From JARRJY01 sp037388705 (GTDB lineage: Bacteria > Pseudomonadota > Gammaproteobacteria > UBA6429 > Thiohalophilaceae), in the NCBI GenBank assembly GCA_037388705.1, contig JARRJY010000016.1, positions 1 through 24,124 on the forward strand: DNA of 24,124 bases. The letters run 5' to 3'. This document shows, piece by piece, positions 5,778 to 14,784 of the stretch. The position numbers and the translations under genes were made by a program. Each line of letters starts with the position of its first letter. The first letter of the stretch is position 1. Below the pieces are notes generated by a model. It saw only the letters and a list, made by a program, of their open reading frames with translations. It was not told the DNA's origin and searched no databases.

Positions 5778-7202
5778 ATGTTCTCTTCTATTCGACAGAG
5801 ATTAATTTTCACGCTGTTGCTCATAATTATTTTGGTGGGAAGTGTTTCTATTGTAAGAAGTTATCTTGATGCCCGCTATGAAATTCAGGAATTGTTTGAT
5901 GCCCAGCTTGCACAATCTGCCCGCTTCATCCAGGCAAAAGCTCTGGACAGACTGCAACATATTAATCCTGCATCAGTACAGGCATTCCTCGATTCCCAGG
6001 CTCATATCCCGCTATTACACATGAACGGGAATGGTAATCATGAACGGGAAGAAGTTACTGCCTATGGACATGAATATGAACGTAAAATAGCTTTTCAGAT
6101 ATGGAACAACAATAAACAAAAAATTTTACATTCAGCTGCTTCCCCTGTTGTTGCTCTTTCAGAAAAAGCACTTACTCCTGAAAATTCAGGATTTGCTGAT
6201 GTAAAACATGATGATGGGACATGGCGTGTATTCAGTTTATGGGACAACAATAATCAATATGTTATCCAGATAGGTGAACGATATGATATACGGAATGAAT
6301 TAGCAGGAAAAATCAGTCAACGCCTTATCATGCCATCATTAGTGTCTCTACCTATTTTAACATTCATGATTTGGTTTGGTGTCGGGCGCGGCCTATCTCC
6401 ATTATTACAGTTTACTCAGGAAATCAGCCAACGTAGTCCTGGCAACCTCAAACCTGTCACTTCAGATTCATTACCTGCAGAAATAAATCCTCTGGCAACT
6501 GCTCTTAACGATTTACTGGTTCAACTGGCAGATGCTTTACAAAAAGAAAGAAATTTTACCGATGATGCTGCCCACGAATTACGTACTCCACTTGCAGCCC
6601 TGAAAACACAGGCGCAAGTGGCGATGCGATCGTCAAACAATCAGGAAAGACAACATGCCATCAAACAAATTATCGAAGGTGTTGACAGGGCAACTCATAT
6701 TGTTCAGCAATTACTTTCCCTGGCCCGGCTCAACCAGGAAAAAACCGAAATTACTAAAACCTCGATAAATCTCAATAACTTTGTTGCCGAAATTATTGCT
6801 CAATATGCTAACCTGGCAATTAACAAGAATATTGATATTGGCCTTGATGGGGATAACGACATTCAGATTAATACAGAAACGACTGTTCTATCCATGCTAC
6901 TTGGCAATCTTCTTGATAACGCAATTAAATACACTCCTGATAACGGAAATATCAATATAACTATCAAGCGGGTGAAAAAATATATTACGCTAAGCATTGT
7001 TGATACCGGGCCGGGAATTAATCAGGACTTAAAACAACGTGTATTTGATCGTTTTTATCGCATTCCCAATAGAAATAATATCAGTGGCTGCGGACTAGGC
7101 CTTTCCATTGTACAGCAATGTGCCAATATTCTATCTGCTAAACTTGAAATAGCTGATAATTTTCCTACTGGCCTGGCAATAACAATAAAATTACCGGCCT
7201 AG
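5778..7202 (+). CDS. Membrane sensor histidine kinase, QseC/PmrB type
   Basis: 474 residues. There is a transmembrane segment at about 10-27, a periplasmic sensor region at about 28-183, a second membrane segment at about 184-204, and a short HAMP-like linker. The dimerisation and phospho-acceptor motif is F-T-D-D-A-A-H-E-L-R-T-P-L-A-A-L with His266. The ATPase part has the N box N-L-L-D-N (377-381), G1 box D-T-G-P-G-I (409-414) and G2 box G-C-G-L-G-L (437-442). The periplasmic domain has no recognisable ligand motif; it is rich in Asn and His (H-M-N-G-N-G-N-H at 81-88), which could bear on metal or cation sensing, but that is speculation. It phosphorylates the regulator encoded immediately upstream. 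The frame overlaps the end of a small minus-strand ORF by 12 bases. Confidence 0.92.
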   Translation: MFSSIRQRLIFTLLLIIILVGSVSIVRSYLDARYEIQELFDAQLAQSARFIQAKALDRLQHINPASVQAFLDSQAHIPLLHMNGNGNHEREEVTAYGHEYERKIAFQIWNNNKQKILHSAASPVVALSEKALTPENSGFADVKHDDGTWRVFSLWDNNNQYVIQIGERYDIRNELAGKISQRLIMPSLVSLPILTFMIWFGVGRGLSPLLQFTQEISQRSPGNLKPVTSDSLPAEINPLATALNDLLVQLADALQKERNFTDDAAHELRTPLAALKTQAQVAMRSSNNQERQHAIKQIIEGVDRATHIVQQLLSLARLNQEKTEITKTSINLNNFVAEIIAQYANLAINKNIDIGLDGDNDIQINTETTVLSMLLGNLLDNAIKYTPDNGNINITIKRVKKYITLSIVDTGPGINQDLKQRVFDRFYRIPNRNNISGCGLGLSIVQQCANILSAKLEIADNFPTGLAITIKLPA

Positions 7203-7412
7203 AATATTATGGTGAGGAAACATATATTTGGATGCATAGTTGGCAGTAAGGTATAAACTGGAACATGCAACAATGGCCAGTATGAAAATTATCAGGAGAG
7301 TTCTGGTTCTATTGGTGCTTTCTGATAAACCCGCTATATAACCGAGAAGATACTTAACGCTTGTTACCAAAAGAAAAAGATATAGCGAAAATTTGAAATA
7401 GTGAACGAACAT
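7191..7412 (-). CDS. Possible small membrane protein (two helices), unproven
   Basis: A 73-residue frame with two hydrophobic segments, F-S-L-Y-L-F-L-L-V-T-S-V (about 8-26) and L-L-I-I-F-I-L-A-I-V-A-C (about 39-58), separated by a polar loop with basic residues. That is the layout of a genuine small inner-membrane protein. Against it, I see no ribosome-binding site before ATG 7412, it overlaps the last 12 bases of the kinase gene, and I recognise no family. It lies just downstream of secF on the same strand, 47 bases after the secF stop, so it could be a readthrough passenger. If it is not a gene, 7203-7459 is a 257-base intergenic stretch with nothing else I can identify. Confidence 0.35.
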   Translation of the reverse strand: MFVHYFKFSLYLFLLVTSVKYLLGYIAGLSESTNRTRTLLIIFILAIVACSSLYLTANYASKYMFPHHNILGR

Positions 7413-7459
7413 TTATCGGACAGAAATCATAGATAGAAAAGCTCTGAGTCACTTACCAA

Positions 7460-8401
7460 TTATTCAATATACTGGCCTTCCTGATTAGCCCCTTCTTTCT
7501 CAACCGGCATTAAACTTTCTCGAGTTATATTCAATGCAACTGTCGTACTACTGGCCACGTATATTGATGAATAAGTACCAACCAGTATTCCAACGATCAG
7601 CGCCTGTGAAAATGCATGGATCAATTCCCCACCAAACAGGTACATAGCAACCACAACCAGTAAAGTAGTAATTGATGTCATCATCGTGCGGGATAAAGTC
7701 TGGTTCAACGATACATTTATCACATCAATATTTGTATCTTTACGTAGTACCCGGAAATTCTCACGAATACGATCAAAAACAACTATTGTATCGTTCAATG
7801 AATAACCGATTACAGCAAGCACCGCCGCAAGTACGGTCAAATCAAATTCCCACTGGAAGAGCGCAAAACAGCCCACCACGATAATTACATCATGTATCAG
7901 CGCTGCAATGGAACCCAGTGCAAAACGGTATTCAAACCGTGCCATTACATATACCAGGATAAACGCCAGTGCGATGATCATGGCAAGACCGCCATCATCA
8001 CGCAGTTCATCACCTACCTGTGGCCCAACAAACTCCTGGCGACGCATTTGTACATCTTCGTTTTCCGCTTGCAATGTCCGTATTACTTTATCAGCCAGGT
8101 CGCTTTGCACAATCTCTGCATCCGGAGCAATGCGTATTAACACATCTTTTGCCGTACCGAAGTGTTGCACCGTTGCATCTTTAAACCCAGCCTGCTCCAG
8201 TGCATTACGAACTTTCGTTAAATCCACGGACTGGGAATAACCGACTTCAATCAAGGTACCGCCAGTGAAATCCAGGCCGAAGTTCAGTCCACGTAGTGCG
8301 ATAGCGGTAATAGCGATAATCACCAACATTGTTGAAAATGCTATTGCGATTTTTCGTTTACCCATAAAATTAAATTCGGGAGTTTTTTGGAAAATCTGCA
8401 T
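7460..8401 (-). CDS. secF: SecF, protein translocase subunit
   Basis: SecF forms the SecDF complex, which uses the proton gradient to help SecYEG release exported proteins in the periplasm. I use ATG 8401 (M-Q-I-F-Q-K), preceded by GGGAGAA, which gives 313 residues; a longer frame overlapping secD lacks this support. Visible landmarks are a first membrane helix near 18-36, L-D-F-T-G-G-T-L-I-E-V (about 43-53), F-V-G-P-Q-V-G-D-E-L (about 124-133), and G-Y-S-L-N-D-T-I-V-V-F-D-R-I-R-E-N in the fourth or fifth helix region, all diagnostic. Six helices are expected and visible. It lies 13 bases after secD and is co-transcribed with yajC and secD. Confidence 0.97.
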   Translation of the reverse strand: MQIFQKTPEFNFMGKRKIAIAFSTMLVIIAITAIALRGLNFGLDFTGGTLIEVGYSQSVDLTKVRNALEQAGFKDATVQHFGTAKDVLIRIAPDAEIVQSDLADKVIRTLQAENEDVQMRRQEFVGPQVGDELRDDGGLAMIIALAFILVYVMARFEYRFALGSIAALIHDVIIVVGCFALFQWEFDLTVLAAVLAVIGYSLNDTIVVFDRIRENFRVLRKDTNIDVINVSLNQTLSRTMMTSITTLLVVVAMYLFGGELIHAFSQALIVGILVGTYSSIYVASSTTVALNITRESLMPVEKEGANQEGQYIE

Positions 8402-8414
8402 TGTTTGTTCTCCC

Positions 8415-10271
8415 TTAAATCGACAGTTTCTTGATTTTACGTCCACCCACGGCCAGGTTAATGATGGCACGTGTTCCCATAATAGCAGTGAACATCGAGG
8501 TTAAAATACCAATGGATAAGGTTATGGCGAAACCTTTAATCGGACCAGTACCAAAAATATACAACACCACTGCAGCAATTAGTGTAGTGATGTTAGCATC
8601 AGCAATGGTGGATAAGGCTTTTTCATAACCAGCATTGATACTTGATTGAGGTGAATTACCTACTCGCAGCTCTTCGCGAATACGTTCAAATATCAGTACG
8701 TTGGCATCTACGGCCATACCAACCGTTAGTACAATACCGGCTATACCTGGTAAAGTCAGCGTTGCCTGTAGTATGGATAACAGGGCAATGATTAGCACCA
8801 TGTTAATACCGAGTGCGACATTCGCCACCAGTCCAAAACCGCGATACCACACTACCATGAAAGCCACAACAAACAACAGGCCAATGACGACCGACTTGGT
8901 ACCGGTATCAATATTATCCTGCCCAAGGCTTGGGCCGATAGTACGTTCTTCAACAATCCTGATAGGTGCCGCCAGGGCGCCAGCACGTAATAGCAGCGCC
9001 AGGTTCTGCGCTTCCTTGGCACTATCCAGACCAGTTGTCTGGAAACGTTTACTGAACACACTCTGAATCGTGGCTACGCTGATGACTTCTTCCACCTTGC
9101 GCGTGGTTACCACTTCCTTACCATCAACCAGTTTTGTTTCCGTTTTATGTTCGATAAATACCACGGCCATGGGTTTTTTCAGGTTTTCCTGCGTGGTCCT
9201 GGCCATGATGCGGGCACCCGCACCATCAAGATTAACAAATACTGCCGGGCTACCGGAATCCTGATCAAAACCCGAAGTTGCACCGGTAATCCGATCGCCG
9301 GTAATAATGACACGTTTCTTCAGTAATACTGGTTGACCATCACGTTCATAATATAATCGTGAACCCGGGAACACTCTTCCGTTAACGGCTTCCATAACGT
9401 TGTGTTCCACATCAACTAACCTATATTCCAGTGTCGCAGTCGCACTTAGAATTTCTTTGGCACGCGCACTATCCTGAATACCCGGTAATTGCACCACGAT
9501 TCGACTGTCACCCTGTTGTTGAATCACAGGTTCGGCGACACCGATTTCATTTACACGATTACGCAAGGTAGTGACGTTTTGCTTTAAGGCAGATTTTTTA
9601 AGTTCCAGTAATGTTGCTTCAGATAACCTTGCGGTAATAAGAAAAGCACCATCCTGCTCATCTTCATCCAGCAACATTTCACGGTATTCTGATTTGATAG
9701 CTGATACCGCCTCATCTCGCACTTCAGCTTTACGGAATTTAAGCTGAATAGATTCACCCTTTTGTACAATCGATAAATAACGTATTTTGTTACTTCTTAA
9801 TAAACCTCGCAGGTCATTGATATAACGTTCCAGGGCCTGGTTAATAACAAGCTCGGTATCCACTTCCATTAAAAAGTGCAACCCCCCACGTAAGTCCAGG
9901 CCAAGATACATGGGTAATGCCCCGATTGATTCAAGCCACGCTGGTGATGCGGATGCCAGGTTGAGTGCAGCAATGTAATCACTACCCAGTTGCTGTCGAA
10001 CTAATTCACTGGCCTTAAGCTGATCATCGACTGATTCAAAGCGAACCAGTAAACCGGTATCATCCAGGACGATGCGGCGTACAGGGATATTTTCTGCTTC
10101 AAGAATTTTTGAAATTTTGCTTTGCGTTTTCTCATTTACCGTGACATTTCGGCCAGCGGTAATCTGCAAGGCAGGATCAGAACCATATAAGTTTGGTAGT
10201 GCATAAACACTGCCGATCACGATGATGATCAGAATCAGTAAATACTTCCAGAGTGGATATCGATTTAACAT
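8415..10271 (-). CDS. secD: SecD, protein translocase subunit
   Basis: 618 residues, close to the E. coli length of 615. Helix 1 lies at about 10-27. The periplasmic P1 region holds Y-L-G-L-D-L-R-G-G-L-H-F (122-133) and V-V-Q-L-P-G-I-Q-D. The C-terminal membrane domain contains G-P-S-L-G-Q-D-N-I and V-G-M-A-V-D-A-N-V-L-I-F-E-R-I-R-E-E, which carries the conserved membrane Asp used in proton coupling. It pairs with SecF in the inner membrane. The ribosome-binding site before ATG 10271 is weak (CGGAAAACC, rather distant). A perfect hairpin (10299-10320) stands between yajC and secD and could influence secD expression. Confidence 0.97.
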   Translation of the reverse strand: MLNRYPLWKYLLILIIIVIGSVYALPNLYGSDPALQITAGRNVTVNEKTQSKISKILEAENIPVRRIVLDDTGLLVRFESVDDQLKASELVRQQLGSDYIAALNLASASPAWLESIGALPMYLGLDLRGGLHFLMEVDTELVINQALERYINDLRGLLRSNKIRYLSIVQKGESIQLKFRKAEVRDEAVSAIKSEYREMLLDEDEQDGAFLITARLSEATLLELKKSALKQNVTTLRNRVNEIGVAEPVIQQQGDSRIVVQLPGIQDSARAKEILSATATLEYRLVDVEHNVMEAVNGRVFPGSRLYYERDGQPVLLKKRVIITGDRITGATSGFDQDSGSPAVFVNLDGAGARIMARTTQENLKKPMAVVFIEHKTETKLVDGKEVVTTRKVEEVISVATIQSVFSKRFQTTGLDSAKEAQNLALLLRAGALAAPIRIVEERTIGPSLGQDNIDTGTKSVVIGLLFVVAFMVVWYRGFGLVANVALGINMVLIIALLSILQATLTLPGIAGIVLTVGMAVDANVLIFERIREELRVGNSPQSSINAGYEKALSTIADANITTLIAAVVLYIFGTGPIKGFAITLSIGILTSMFTAIMGTRAIINLAVGGRKIKKLSI

Positions 10272-10298
10272 ACTGCTGGTTTTCCGTGGTATTTGATT

Positions 10299-10320
10299 GA
10301 GTCAGTGTAGCCACTGACTC
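10299..10320. repeat. Perfect 9-bp hairpin between yajC and secD
   Basis: GAGTCAGTG (10299-10307), a four-base loop TAGC, and CACTGACTC (10312-10320). On the transcribed minus strand it is followed by AATCAAAT rather than a T-tract, so it is not a standard terminator. It may be an RNA processing or stability element in the operon mRNA. Confidence 0.6.
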
Positions 10321-10344
10321 TTAATAGAATATTATTGTTATCAA

Positions 10345-10686
10345 TTATTCTTTATTGGCGGCTTTTATCGAGCCTTTTGGTAAAATTGAGCCAACTGCCG
10401 CTTTTTGCATTTTTACCTGCACGTTATCCGCCAGCTCGACGGTAATATACTGTTCACCTACTTCAATGATTTTACCCAGCAGACCGCCATTGGTAACCAC
10501 TTCATCCCCTTTGTTCAGGGCTTCAACCATGTTGCGATGTTCTTTAGCTCGTTTTTGCTGGGGACGAATTAACAGGAAATAGAAAATTAAAATCATGCCA
10601 CCGAAGAAAATCAGTGACGACATTGGATCAGCCTGTTGCGCTGCTGGAGCCGCTTCGGCCATTGCTTCGGAAATAAAAAAGCTCAT
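10345..10686 (-). CDS. yajC: YajC, accessory subunit of the Sec translocase
   Basis: 113 residues. After a short alanine-rich N-terminus there is one membrane helix (S-S-L-I-F-F-G-G-M-I-L-I-F-Y-F-L-L, about 24-40), then the hallmark I-R-P-Q-Q-K-R-A-K-E-H-R (41-52) and a small beta domain with G-D-E-V-V-T-N-G-G-L-L-G-K-I (60-73). YajC associates with SecDF in the inner membrane. It lies 74 bases after tgt and 73 bases before secD, the conserved gammaproteobacterial order. Confidence 0.96.
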   Translation of the reverse strand: MSFFISEAMAEAAPAAQQADPMSSLIFFGGMILIFYFLLIRPQQKRAKEHRNMVEALNKGDEVVTNGGLLGKIIEVGEQYITVELADNVQVKMQKAAVGSILPKGSIKAANKE

Positions 10687-10760
10687 TTCATTACCCTTGT
10701 GTATTTATTCGTTATGTCAGATTGATATGTTTACAATCCTGCCGTTTTTCAAGTGCCGTA

Positions 10761-11876
10761 TTATGGCATAACAGGCACCGGCTGACCTCGTTTTACATAA
10801 AATTCCGCGACAAATTGATCCAGCCGTTGCTCGGCAATTGCATTTCTCAGACCAGCCATAAGTTTCTGATAATAATGCAAATTATGAATCGTGTTTAGCC
10901 GTGCCCCGAGAATTTCACCGGTTTTGTCTAAATGGCGCAAATAAGCCCTGCTGTAATTTTGACAGGTATAGCAATCACAACTCTCATCAAGCGGCCGGGT
11001 ATCCATCTGGTGCTTGCTGTTACGGATACGTAACATCCCCTCACTGGTGAATAAATAACCATTCCGGGCATTACGTGTCGGCATTACGCAATCAAACATA
11101 TCAATGCCACGACGAACAGCCTCGACCAGATCCTCAGGTGTGCCAACCCCCATTAAGTAACGTGGCCTGTCTTTTGGCATTTTAGGATTCAGATGTTGAA
11201 TCACCCGCAGCATATCTTCCTTGGGTTCACCGACCGATAAGCCTCCAATGGCATAACCATCAAAACCGATATCGACCAATCCAGCCAATGATTCATCACG
11301 TAAATGTTCATACATGCCCCCCTGGACAATACCGAACAATGCAGATGGATTATCGCCATGGGCTTCCTTGCATCGCCTGGCCCAGCGCAATGACAATTCC
11401 ATGGAATCGCGTGCTTCTTTTTCTGTGGCAGGATACGGGGTGCATTCATCGAAAATCATCACGATGTCAGATCCCAGTTCACGCTGGACCTGCATGGACT
11501 CTTCAGGCCCCAGAAAAACCTTGCTGCCATCAACCGGTGAACTGAATTTCACACCTTGTTCGGTAATTTTTCTAAGCTCACCCAGAGACCATACCTGGAA
11601 GCCGCCAGAATCTGTGAGTATAGGACCATCCCAGTGCATGAAATCATGCAGGTCGCCATGCTTTTGAATTACTTCCGTGCCAGGCCGCAACATCAGGTGG
11701 AAAGTATTACCAAGGATGATCTGTGCACCCAGATCTTTTAATTCCTCTGGTGTCATTGCCTTGACCGTGCCGTAGGTGCCCACTGGCATGAAAACAGGTG
11801 TTTCAACCACGCCACGTGTAAAGGTTAACCGTCCACGTCGAGCATCATTATCATTGGCAAGTAATTCAAACTTCAT
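10761..11876 (-). CDS. tgt: tRNA-guanine transglycosylase (queuosine pathway)
   Basis: Tgt swaps guanine for preQ1 at the wobble position of tRNAs with GUN anticodons. The product has 371 residues, near the E. coli length of 375. It shows P-V-G-T-Y-G-T-V-K-A-M (31-41), T-D-S-G-G-F-Q-V-W-S-L-G (about 88-99), G-G-L-S-V-G-E, the catalytic region F-D-C-V-M-P-T-R-N-A-R-N-G, and the zinc site C-D-C-Y-T-C with a downstream His. It follows queA by 9 bases, so the two are one transcript; QueA carries out the next step on the same tRNAs. Confidence 0.97.
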   Translation of the reverse strand: MKFELLANDNDARRGRLTFTRGVVETPVFMPVGTYGTVKAMTPEELKDLGAQIILGNTFHLMLRPGTEVIQKHGDLHDFMHWDGPILTDSGGFQVWSLGELRKITEQGVKFSSPVDGSKVFLGPEESMQVQRELGSDIVMIFDECTPYPATEKEARDSMELSLRWARRCKEAHGDNPSALFGIVQGGMYEHLRDESLAGLVDIGFDGYAIGGLSVGEPKEDMLRVIQHLNPKMPKDRPRYLMGVGTPEDLVEAVRRGIDMFDCVMPTRNARNGYLFTSEGMLRIRNSKHQMDTRPLDESCDCYTCQNYSRAYLRHLDKTGEILGARLNTIHNLHYYQKLMAGLRNAIAEQRLDQFVAEFYVKRGQPVPVMP

Positions 11877-11885
11877 ACATCAAGT

Positions 11886-12941
11886 TTACGCCGTTTGTTG
11901 TCGGGTTAAAAACATGGCATCTCCATAACTGAAGAAGCGATATTTTTCCTCAACTGCATGCTGATATGCCTTCATAATATTTTCATAACCAGCAAAAGCA
12001 CATACCAACATTAGTAAGGTGGATTCCGGCAAATGAAAATTGGTTAACAGGGCATCGACAACCTTGAACTCATACCCGGGTGTAATAAAAATATCCGTGT
12101 CACCTTCATAAGGTTCCAGAGCATTTCCCTGCGAATGACTGGCTGCACTTTCCAGGCTGCGTACGCTGGTGGTTCCTATCGCGATAACTCGCCTTCTTCT
12201 TGCCTTGGTATTATTGACCTTGTCACACACCAGTTGATCCACCTTGATCCATTCAGCATGCATCTCGTGTTCAGTAATATTATCAACTCGTACCGGCTGA
12301 AACGTTCCTGCCCCCACATGCAGGGTGACATAAGCAATTTCAATGCCTTTTTGTTTTATTTTTTCGATTAACTGCTCAGTAAAATGAAGTCCTGCTGTCG
12401 GGGCTGCTACAGCACCCACATGTTGTGCATAAACGGTTTGATAGCGGGATTGATCAGTATCGTTATCTTCACGCTGAATATAAGGGGGTAACGGCATATG
12501 ACCAATGTCATTTAACACGGCCTTGATATCATCAACTTCAAAATACAATTTAAATAAATCACCTTCACGATCAATCACCTCAGCACGATAATCGTTATCA
12601 AATAAAAGTGTTGTACCCGGTTTTGGTGATTTACTGGCACGAACATGTGCGAGCACATTTTGTGTGTCTATCAAGCGCTCTATCAACACTTCTAGTTTAC
12701 CGCCAGTCTCTTTCTTTCCAAACAAGCGTGCCGGTATCACCCGGGTGTTATTCATTACCAGCAGATCACCGGTTTGCAATTCATCAATGAACTGGCTGAA
12801 GAAACTGTCCTGATACTGACCACTATTACCATCCATAAGTAGTAATCGGCTTGCATCGCGCTGATCAGTTGGAAACTGTGCAATGAGTTCATCAGGAAGA
12901 TCAAAATGAAAATCGCTGGTTTGTAATAAGGTTTGCTTCAT
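11886..12941 (-). CDS. queA: QueA, S-adenosylmethionine:tRNA ribosyltransferase-isomerase
   Basis: QueA transfers and rearranges the ribosyl group of SAM onto preQ1 in tRNA, making epoxyqueuosine. I start at ATG 12941 (351 residues) rather than the in-frame TTG 12950; in-frame stops lie just above both. Family landmarks include F-D-L-P-D-E-L-I-A-Q-F-P near the N-terminus, M-N-N-T-R-V-I-P-A-R-L, V-A-A-P-T-A-G-L-H-F-T, V-T-L-H-V-G-A-G-T-F and N-F-H-L-P-E-S-T-L-L-M-L. No ribosome-binding site is visible before either start, so initiation may be leaderless or weak. It is first in the queA-tgt-yajC-secD-secF run and diverges from the tRNA-Leu gene 99 bases away. Confidence 0.97.
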   Translation of the reverse strand: MKQTLLQTSDFHFDLPDELIAQFPTDQRDASRLLLMDGNSGQYQDSFFSQFIDELQTGDLLVMNNTRVIPARLFGKKETGGKLEVLIERLIDTQNVLAHVRASKSPKPGTTLLFDNDYRAEVIDREGDLFKLYFEVDDIKAVLNDIGHMPLPPYIQREDNDTDQSRYQTVYAQHVGAVAAPTAGLHFTEQLIEKIKQKGIEIAYVTLHVGAGTFQPVRVDNITEHEMHAEWIKVDQLVCDKVNNTKARRRRVIAIGTTSVRSLESAASHSQGNALEPYEGDTDIFITPGYEFKVVDALLTNFHLPESTLLMLVCAFAGYENIMKAYQHAVEEKYRFFSYGDAMFLTRQQTA

Positions 12942-13003
12942 GGGAGGCAAATACTATCAAAATTGGGCTCCTTAAAGTACTAGAGCAAATGTTCCGGGTG
13001 GCC

Positions 13004-13009
13004 TATAAT
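13004..13009 (+). promoter_or_regulatory. -10 element (TATAAT) of the tRNA-Leu promoter
   Basis: A consensus TATAAT 31 bases before the tRNA, followed by GGCGGCCGC, a GC-rich discriminator typical of stable-RNA promoters under stringent control. No good -35 is visible at the usual distance. Confidence 0.6.
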
Positions 13010-13040
13010 GGCGGCCGCTCTACCGAGCACCCTACCTGAT

Positions 13041-13125
13041 GGCCGAGTGGTGGAACTGGTAGACACGCAGCACTCAAAATGCTGTGCCTTCGGGCGTGAC
13101 GGTTCGACTCCGTCCTCGGCTACCA
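13041..13125 (+). tRNA. tRNA-Leu, anticodon CAA
   Basis: An 85-base class II tRNA with encoded CCA. The acceptor arm GGCCGAG (13041-13047) pairs with CTCGGCT (13115-13121), including one G-U pair. The anticodon arm is CAGCA / CTCAAAA / TGCTG, giving anticodon CAA, which reads the Leu codon UUG. The long variable arm forms the hairpin GCC-TTCG-GGC, and the T loop is GTTCGAC. It is a single gene between divergent queA and convergent pgi. No intrinsic terminator is visible before the pgi stop, only a short AT-rich stretch. Confidence 0.97.
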
Positions 13126-13140
13126 CTTCATTTTTAAAAA

Positions 13141-14784
13141 TTAATCCGTGTTTTCGAAGAAATAATTAAGAAGCCCGTTAGTCGAGGCATCGTGATCATT
13201 TACCGGCTTGCGCGCTTTTAGCTGGTGGAAAATAGTTTTGGTCAATTGCTTACCCAGTTCCACACCCCATTGGTCAAAGGAATTGATATTCCAGATGATG
13301 CCCTGGGCAAATATTTTGTGCTCATACATGGCAATCAGGGTACCCAGTGTTCTCGGTGTCAGTTCTTTGAACAAAATGGTATTACTCGGTTTATTGCCGT
13401 GGAAAATCTTGTAGGGTAACAGTGCATCTATTTGCCTTTCTAACAGACCTTCCTGCTCGAGCTCCCGGTGAGCTTCTTCCTCGGTTTTGCCGACCATTAA
13501 TGCTTCTGTCTGTGCAAAGAAATTAGCTAACAGGATATTCTGGTGATCACCGATGGGATTCATGCTTTTCATTGGCACAATAAAGTCAGCCGGCACCAGC
13601 TTGGTACCCTGGTGAAGCAGCTGGTAGAAAGCATGCTGACCAGTGATACCCAGTTCCCCCCATAAAATCGGCCCGGTCTTGTAATCGACATACAAACCAT
13701 CACGATCCACGTTCTTGCCATTACTTTCCATATCCGCCTGTTGTAAATAAGCCGGCAAACGATGTAAATGCTGATCATAAGGCAAGATGGTATAGGTATC
13801 GGCACCAAAAAAATTGGTGTACCAGATTCCGATCAGCGCCAGGTTCACTGGCAGGTTTTCATGCCACGGCGCAGTGCGAAAATGCTGATCCATCTCATAA
13901 GCGCCTTCGAGCAATTGCTCGAAATTACTCATGCCTATATATATGGCAATGGATAGACCAATCGCTGACCACAATGAGTAGCGACCGCCGACCCAGTCCC
14001 ACATTTTAAAAATATTCTCCTCGGCAATACCAAAGCTGCGAGCTGCCTCCACGTTGTTGGATACCGCAATGAAATGGTGACTCACCGCTTCCTGGTTGGG
14101 AGCCACGGCCAGCAGCCAGTCACGTGCTGCCTCGGCATTGGCCAGCGTATCCTGGGTAGTAAAACTTTTTGAAGAGACAATGAACAGCGTGGTTTCAGGG
14201 TTCAGGCCATCAAGGGTATCAGTAATATGGCTGGAATCGACATTGGAAACGAAGTGTACTCGCAAACCGGCCTTGCCATAAGGATGCAAGGCTTCAGTAA
14301 CCATTACCGGGCCCAGGTCAGAACCACCTACCCCGAGGTTGACCACATCAAGAATGGGTCGCTTGTTAAAACCTTTCCAGCCACCATTTCGAACGCTGTC
14401 ACTGACCTTCTTCATACGCTGCAAGGTCTCGCGGACTTCGGGCATCACATCCTTTCCATCAACCAGCACAGGCGCATCACCCCTGTTTCGGCAGGCAGTA
14501 TGCAAAACGGCGCGCTGTTCAGTGTGATTGATGGGATCACCATTGAACATACGCTCAATCCAGTGACTTAAATTCCTGCTGTCTGCCAGCTCGTAGAGCA
14601 ATTTCATGGTCTCGACAGAAATCTGGTTCTTGGAGTAATCGAGCAGGATATCTTTAAATTTGAGCGAAAAACGCTCAAACCGATGCTCATCCTCGGCAAA
14701 CAGGTCTCGTAGTGGTTGCTGTCGAATCTCTTTCTGGTGTCTTTCCAGTGCTTGCCATGCGGCCGATTGTGTTAACCCACTCAT
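13141..14784 (-). CDS. pgi: Glucose-6-phosphate isomerase
   Basis: Pgi interconverts glucose-6-phosphate and fructose-6-phosphate in the cytoplasm. The 547-residue length matches the E. coli enzyme (549). Visible landmarks are V-N-L-G-V-G-G-S-D-L-G-P, the signature V-G-G-R-Y-S-L-W-S-A-I-G-L-S-I-A, catalytic Glu353 in D-M-E-S-N-G-K, His384 in T-G-Q-H-A-F-Y-Q, and Lys512 in V-E-L-G-K-Q-L; each is two less than the E. coli numbers. It is transcribed alone, divergent from ppc, with 159 bases between the two starts. Together with ppc it links sugar-phosphate and C4-acid metabolism, but I see no shared regulation. Confidence 0.98.
   Translation of the reverse strand: MSGLTQSAAWQALERHQKEIRQQPLRDLFAEDEHRFERFSLKFKDILLDYSKNQISVETMKLLYELADSRNLSHWIERMFNGDPINHTEQRAVLHTACRNRGDAPVLVDGKDVMPEVRETLQRMKKVSDSVRNGGWKGFNKRPILDVVNLGVGGSDLGPVMVTEALHPYGKAGLRVHFVSNVDSSHITDTLDGLNPETTLFIVSSKSFTTQDTLANAEAARDWLLAVAPNQEAVSHHFIAVSNNVEAARSFGIAEENIFKMWDWVGGRYSLWSAIGLSIAIYIGMSNFEQLLEGAYEMDQHFRTAPWHENLPVNLALIGIWYTNFFGADTYTILPYDQHLHRLPAYLQQADMESNGKNVDRDGLYVDYKTGPILWGELGITGQHAFYQLLHQGTKLVPADFIVPMKSMNPIGDHQNILLANFFAQTEALMVGKTEEEAHRELEQEGLLERQIDALLPYKIFHGNKPSNTILFKELTPRTLGTLIAMYEHKIFAQGIIWNINSFDQWGVELGKQLTKTIFHQLKARKPVNDHDASTNGLLNYFFENTD

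Noticed and set aside
5588..5824. Antisense ORF over the regulator-kinase junction
   Set aside because: Shadow of two well-supported genes, with no ribosome-binding site or recognisable domain.
8402..8470. Longer SecF start at 8470
   Set aside because: It overlaps secD, and the extra residues do not resemble SecF; ATG 8401 has GGAG at good spacing.
8701..9264. Plus-strand ORFs inside secD
   Set aside because: Low-complexity Ser/Thr/Pro/Ala translations typical of antisense frames of a membrane protein gene.
13126..13145. tRNA 3' end as an integration site
   Set aside because: Only a short AT-rich stretch separates the tRNA from pgi, with no integrase gene or repeated tRNA end.
14096..14571. 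Plus-strand ORFs inside pgi
   Set aside because: Shadows of pgi, which has all catalytic residues and full length.
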